Positions 8,501 through 9,572 of a stretch of DNA of 9,572 bases are shown here, piece by piece. The DNA is taken from the NCBI GenBank assembly GCA_946482045.1, contig CAMLPZ010000159.1:1-9572 (forward strand), written 5' to 3'. Numbering within the stretch: position 1 is the stretch's first letter; every line of letters begins with the position of its first letter. The notes beneath the pieces were generated by a model. It saw only the letters and a program-made list of their open reading frames with translations, had not been told where the DNA came from and searched no databases. This stretch comes from an uncultured Asticcacaulis sp. Lineage in GTDB: Bacteria; Pseudomonadota; Alphaproteobacteria; Caulobacterales; Caulobacteraceae. The position numbers and the translations under genes were made by a program.

Positions 8501-8543
8501 TGACGGCCGCAGCTTCACCCTGACGGCAAGAGGAACCTTCTAG
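5508..8543 (+). CDS. TonB-dependent outer-membrane receptor, Xanthomonas/Caulobacter (TIGR01782-like) type
   Basis: The 1011-residue product is predicted to be an outer-membrane beta-barrel that imports a ligand using TonB-ExbBD energy; the neighbouring GH2 enzyme suggests a carbohydrate. Its signal peptide ends near AYA|QD (residue 37). A TonB box follows (DEVVVVTGFK, 49-58). The plug domain has the family hallmarks DGLGRFPDLNVGEALQRIPG (81-100), INVRGMPG and LNGV, and the barrel fills the remainder. The C-terminus TARGTF ends in Phe, as expected for Bam-dependent assembly. Length is normal for the family (about 900-1100). Two close cysteine pairs, Cys273/Cys280 and Cys818/Cys837, probably lie in surface loops and could form disulfides. 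Its gene is divergent from the GH2 operon and ends in a dedicated terminator, consistent with high, separately tuned expression. The ligand cannot be deduced: the receptor lacks a partner SusD-like lipoprotein, as is normal outside Bacteroidota. Confidence 0.93.
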   Translation: MLMENMLIKPARHAKAWKVALLSGSMLFAACHTAAYAQDAAPPAQGDADEVVVVTGFKKSYADAVRAKKQNIEITDGISSDGLGRFPDLNVGEALQRIPGVQINREAEGRNATINVRGMPGSYARTTLNGVAFAAPPSLANDQGSPLGAFNSDIFSAFVIEKSPMANAQSGGLSGNVDMQIASALSRADGGMIKASYEYNELGGSVAPAMTLGYNKHFSPNLAVFGTVAYKKEDFRRDTLRYNGYSRLTPGLTGLSAANFASTYGQYYSATDCPSSGSFCRSLESVLGTDAYNTSTTGSKGNTGVYALDAIRQYTRENKGDLWTATAGIEWKPNDNTKMGIIGYYTDRDLPKTTQYFLINAVWDGAGTITPSGTPTQMSDGRWVYETAAYNNFPAKSSTRLYSQHQQAKGFVANLDWNNEDWKVNFVVAGSQGSNASLETELDLQTNPVSGGTNGISGTLTTGFGELDGFSYTVTPTPQNAIFNSGWTWQGPNGDPEGYLTANELYYLNISGSESFADQTVTSAQVDIERNLEFGPITAIKGGLRIEKNEFKSHGFRNMAYGAQLQNITSDMLYTPSFVDDFMNGDAKISKNWQVIDAERFIEAVTPVEVYTPSGGGLSTRGFNVLYRDGAFADNNYNTLNNLTQAYIQVKYDTEILGHRLRGNVGTRYEATDNTIDSLDTIRPFTGVAGSLSDFKWQRIENKYNYWLPSAIFALDLKDDLLLRGAYYKTYVRPQDRQFSPVTRIGERVLNSQQTTSSMSVYDASVRIGNNKLQPYLADSVDFSLEWYNRPGGLLALAYFRKVITGRIVGTSDPAILCPADGSTWGFGPLSWDGQYCTATSLATTDSTTRIFASGNYNLDSDTTVEGWEFNIQQNLDFLPGFWKNFGGNFNYAYTDSKSPAIAPFPGISKHTANLIGYYETPKYGIRAVYNYRTDYPLNANGTYTGGARSVKARGQLDLSASYNITDRFSLSLDAYNITNEKRYEYENDQRVVRWIDYDGRSFTLTARGTF
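6509..6534 (+). repeat. Perfect 10-bp inverted repeat inside the receptor gene
   Basis: CGATAATACC (6509-6518) and GGTATTATCG (6525-6534) are exact reverse complements around the 6-nt loop AAAATG. They fall in codons for residues about 334-343 of the receptor, in a locally AT-rich patch. The mRNA could form a 10-pair hairpin. Function is unknown and it may be chance. Confidence 0.6.
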
Positions 8544-8554
8544 GCAGTGTCCCA

Positions 8555-8586
8555 CTGGCGGGTGCTTTCCCTGATTTTCCCGCCAG
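8555..8586 (+). other. Stem-loop just after the receptor stop codon
   Basis: CTGGCGGG (8555-8562) pairs perfectly with CCCGCCAG (8579-8586) around a 16-nt loop, 11 nt after the receptor stop. No T-run follows, so it is not a classical intrinsic terminator. It may protect the receptor mRNA from 3' exonucleases. Confidence 0.55.
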
Positions 8587-8665
8587 AGGTCATGCCCGGC
8601 TGATCTGACCCAGCGTGCTTTTCCTGTAACGCGTCCCCGGCCAGGTCAGTCTGGTGTGAACCCCT

Positions 8666-8701
8666 GTGGCCTGACATACCCTATGTCAGGCCACCTTTTT
8701 T
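8666..8701 (+). terminator. Strong intrinsic terminator after the receptor gene
   Basis: GTGGCCTGACATA (8666-8678) and TATGTCAGGCCAC (8682-8694) form a perfect 13-pair stem with a 3-nt CCC loop. A C and six Ts (8696-8701) follow. This is a textbook rho-independent terminator for rightward transcription. The opposite side has no matching A-run, so it looks one-directional. It ends only 29 nt before the halogenase start codon. Confidence 0.9.
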
Positions 8702-8730
8702 CCATCAGCGCGTGCCTGGGAGTGGATGCG

Positions 8731-9572
8731 ATGACGCAACAGAAAGCCGGCAAGGCCATTCGCAAGGTCGTGATCGCTGGCGGCGGAACCGCGGGATGGA
8801 TGTGTGCCGCATGGTTTTCCAAGATATTACGTGAGGATATCGAAGAGATCGTTCTGCTGGAGAGTGACGAGATCGGGACGGTCGGCGTGGGCGAGGCCAC
8901 CACGCCCTATATCCGGGTATTCAATCAACACCTCGGAATCGACGAGAATGCGTTCGTCTGGTCCACGCTGGGTACCTTCAAACTCGGCATCGAATTTGTG
9001 AACTGGGGCAAGCTCGGCCATACGTATCACCACGCTTTCGGCGCCAATGGCCGCGAGTTTGGATCGTTGCCGTTCCACGCGGTCTGGCTGCGGGACGTGC
9101 TGGAGCGCGGCGGCCCCGATGACCTCGCGCTATACAATCTGCAGTCAATGGCGTCGCTGAACCGGAAGTTCATGAGACCGGCGGGACAGAACTCGCCCCT
9201 GGCAGGAATAGAATACGCGTTTCATTTTGACGCGACGCGTTACGCGCGATTTTTGCGCGACTTCTCCGAGGCCCGGGGTGTTGAACGCGTCGAAGGAAAA
9301 ATCAAAACGGTGGAGCTTTCCGAAGCCGGAGACATCAAGGCGCTTCACCTGCACGATGGGCGGGCGCTCGACGCTGATCTGTTTATAGACTGCACGGGAT
9401 TTCGCTCGCTTTTGCTGGGTGAGGCCCTCGGGGTCGGTTTTGAGGATTGGAGCCGGTGGCTGCCCTGTGACCGGGCATACGCGGCCCCGACCGAACGGGC
9501 AGGGGCGCCCGATCCATTTACGCGGTCGACGGCCATGAGCGCCGGCTGGCAATGGCGCATACCGTTGCAGCA
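8731..9572 (+). CDS. Flavin-dependent 'tryptophan halogenase' family protein; C-terminus outside the window
   Basis: The first 280 residues are visible, about half of the family's usual 500-540. ATG 8731 is preceded by GGGAG (8718-8722) at 8-nt spacing; GTG 8722 is in frame but overlaps that site. An FAD-binding Rossmann motif GGGTAGWM (17-24) opens the protein, followed by VGVGEATTP (51-59). The halogenase lysine is in the right place (Lys84 in TFKLGIEFVNWG). The signature WxWxIP is present at 273-278 (GWQWRIP). All hallmarks needed for hypohalous acid chemistry are intact in the visible part. Family members use reduced FAD, oxygen and halide to halogenate electron-rich aromatics. Many homologues sit beside TonB-dependent receptors in Caulobacterales and Xanthomonas, and their substrates are mostly unknown. 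No signal peptide is visible, so it is probably cytoplasmic. The terminator just upstream implies reduced read-through expression relative to the receptor, or a promoter overlapping it. The substrate need not be tryptophan. Confidence 0.9.
   Translation, partial: MTQQKAGKAIRKVVIAGGGTAGWMCAAWFSKILREDIEEIVLLESDEIGTVGVGEATTPYIRVFNQHLGIDENAFVWSTLGTFKLGIEFVNWGKLGHTYHHAFGANGREFGSLPFHAVWLRDVLERGGPDDLALYNLQSMASLNRKFMRPAGQNSPLAGIEYAFHFDATRYARFLRDFSEARGVERVEGKIKTVELSEAGDIKALHLHDGRALDADLFIDCTGFRSLLLGEALGVGFEDWSRWLPCDRAYAAPTERAGAPDPFTRSTAMSAGWQWRIPLQ

Noticed and set aside
7785..8555. 256-codon antisense open frame over the receptor's 3' end.
   Set aside because: Shadow of the receptor reading frame; its start region overlaps the post-receptor hairpin and has no convincing ribosome site.

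Overview
The window looks like part of a carbohydrate-scavenging locus from an alphaproteobacterium, most likely a Caulobacterales member such as Asticcacaulis, Caulobacter or Brevundimonas. The clues are GC-rich coding DNA, a large TonB-dependent receptor of the Xanthomonas/Caulobacter type (TIGR01782-like), a flavin-dependent 'tryptophan halogenase' family protein next to it, and a Tat-exported glycoside hydrolase. The taxon is inferred from protein style and gene neighbourhood, not from a marker gene.

There are two divergent transcription units. The leftward unit (4810 to 1 and beyond) starts with a Tat-exported family GH2 beta-galactosidase-like enzyme of 953 aa. After 18 nt comes a Sec-exported protein with the architecture of an S9 (prolyl oligopeptidase) peptidase, which runs off the left edge. 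The rightward unit starts with a 1011-aa TonB-dependent receptor at 5508-8543. It is followed by a strong intrinsic terminator at 8666-8701 and then by a flavin-dependent halogenase homologue that runs off the right edge.

Between the divergent starts lie 697 nt (4811-5507), markedly AT-rich in the middle. This region must hold both promoters and probably the operator of a regulator not encoded here. I see only weak promoter candidates, small repeats and small hairpins in it.

The likely joint role is outer-membrane import of a galactoside-containing compound by the receptor, with removal of beta-linked galactose (or a related sugar) by the GH2 enzyme in the periplasm. The halogenase homologue may act on an aromatic part of the same compound or have an unrecognised oxidative role.

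The most notable observation is that the S9-like protein has lost its catalytic serine (GTAFGG where GxSxGG is expected) and its HGGP motif (it reads QESP). It is probably a pseudo-peptidase kept in the sugar operon. It also carries a TonB-box-like stretch just after its signal peptide.
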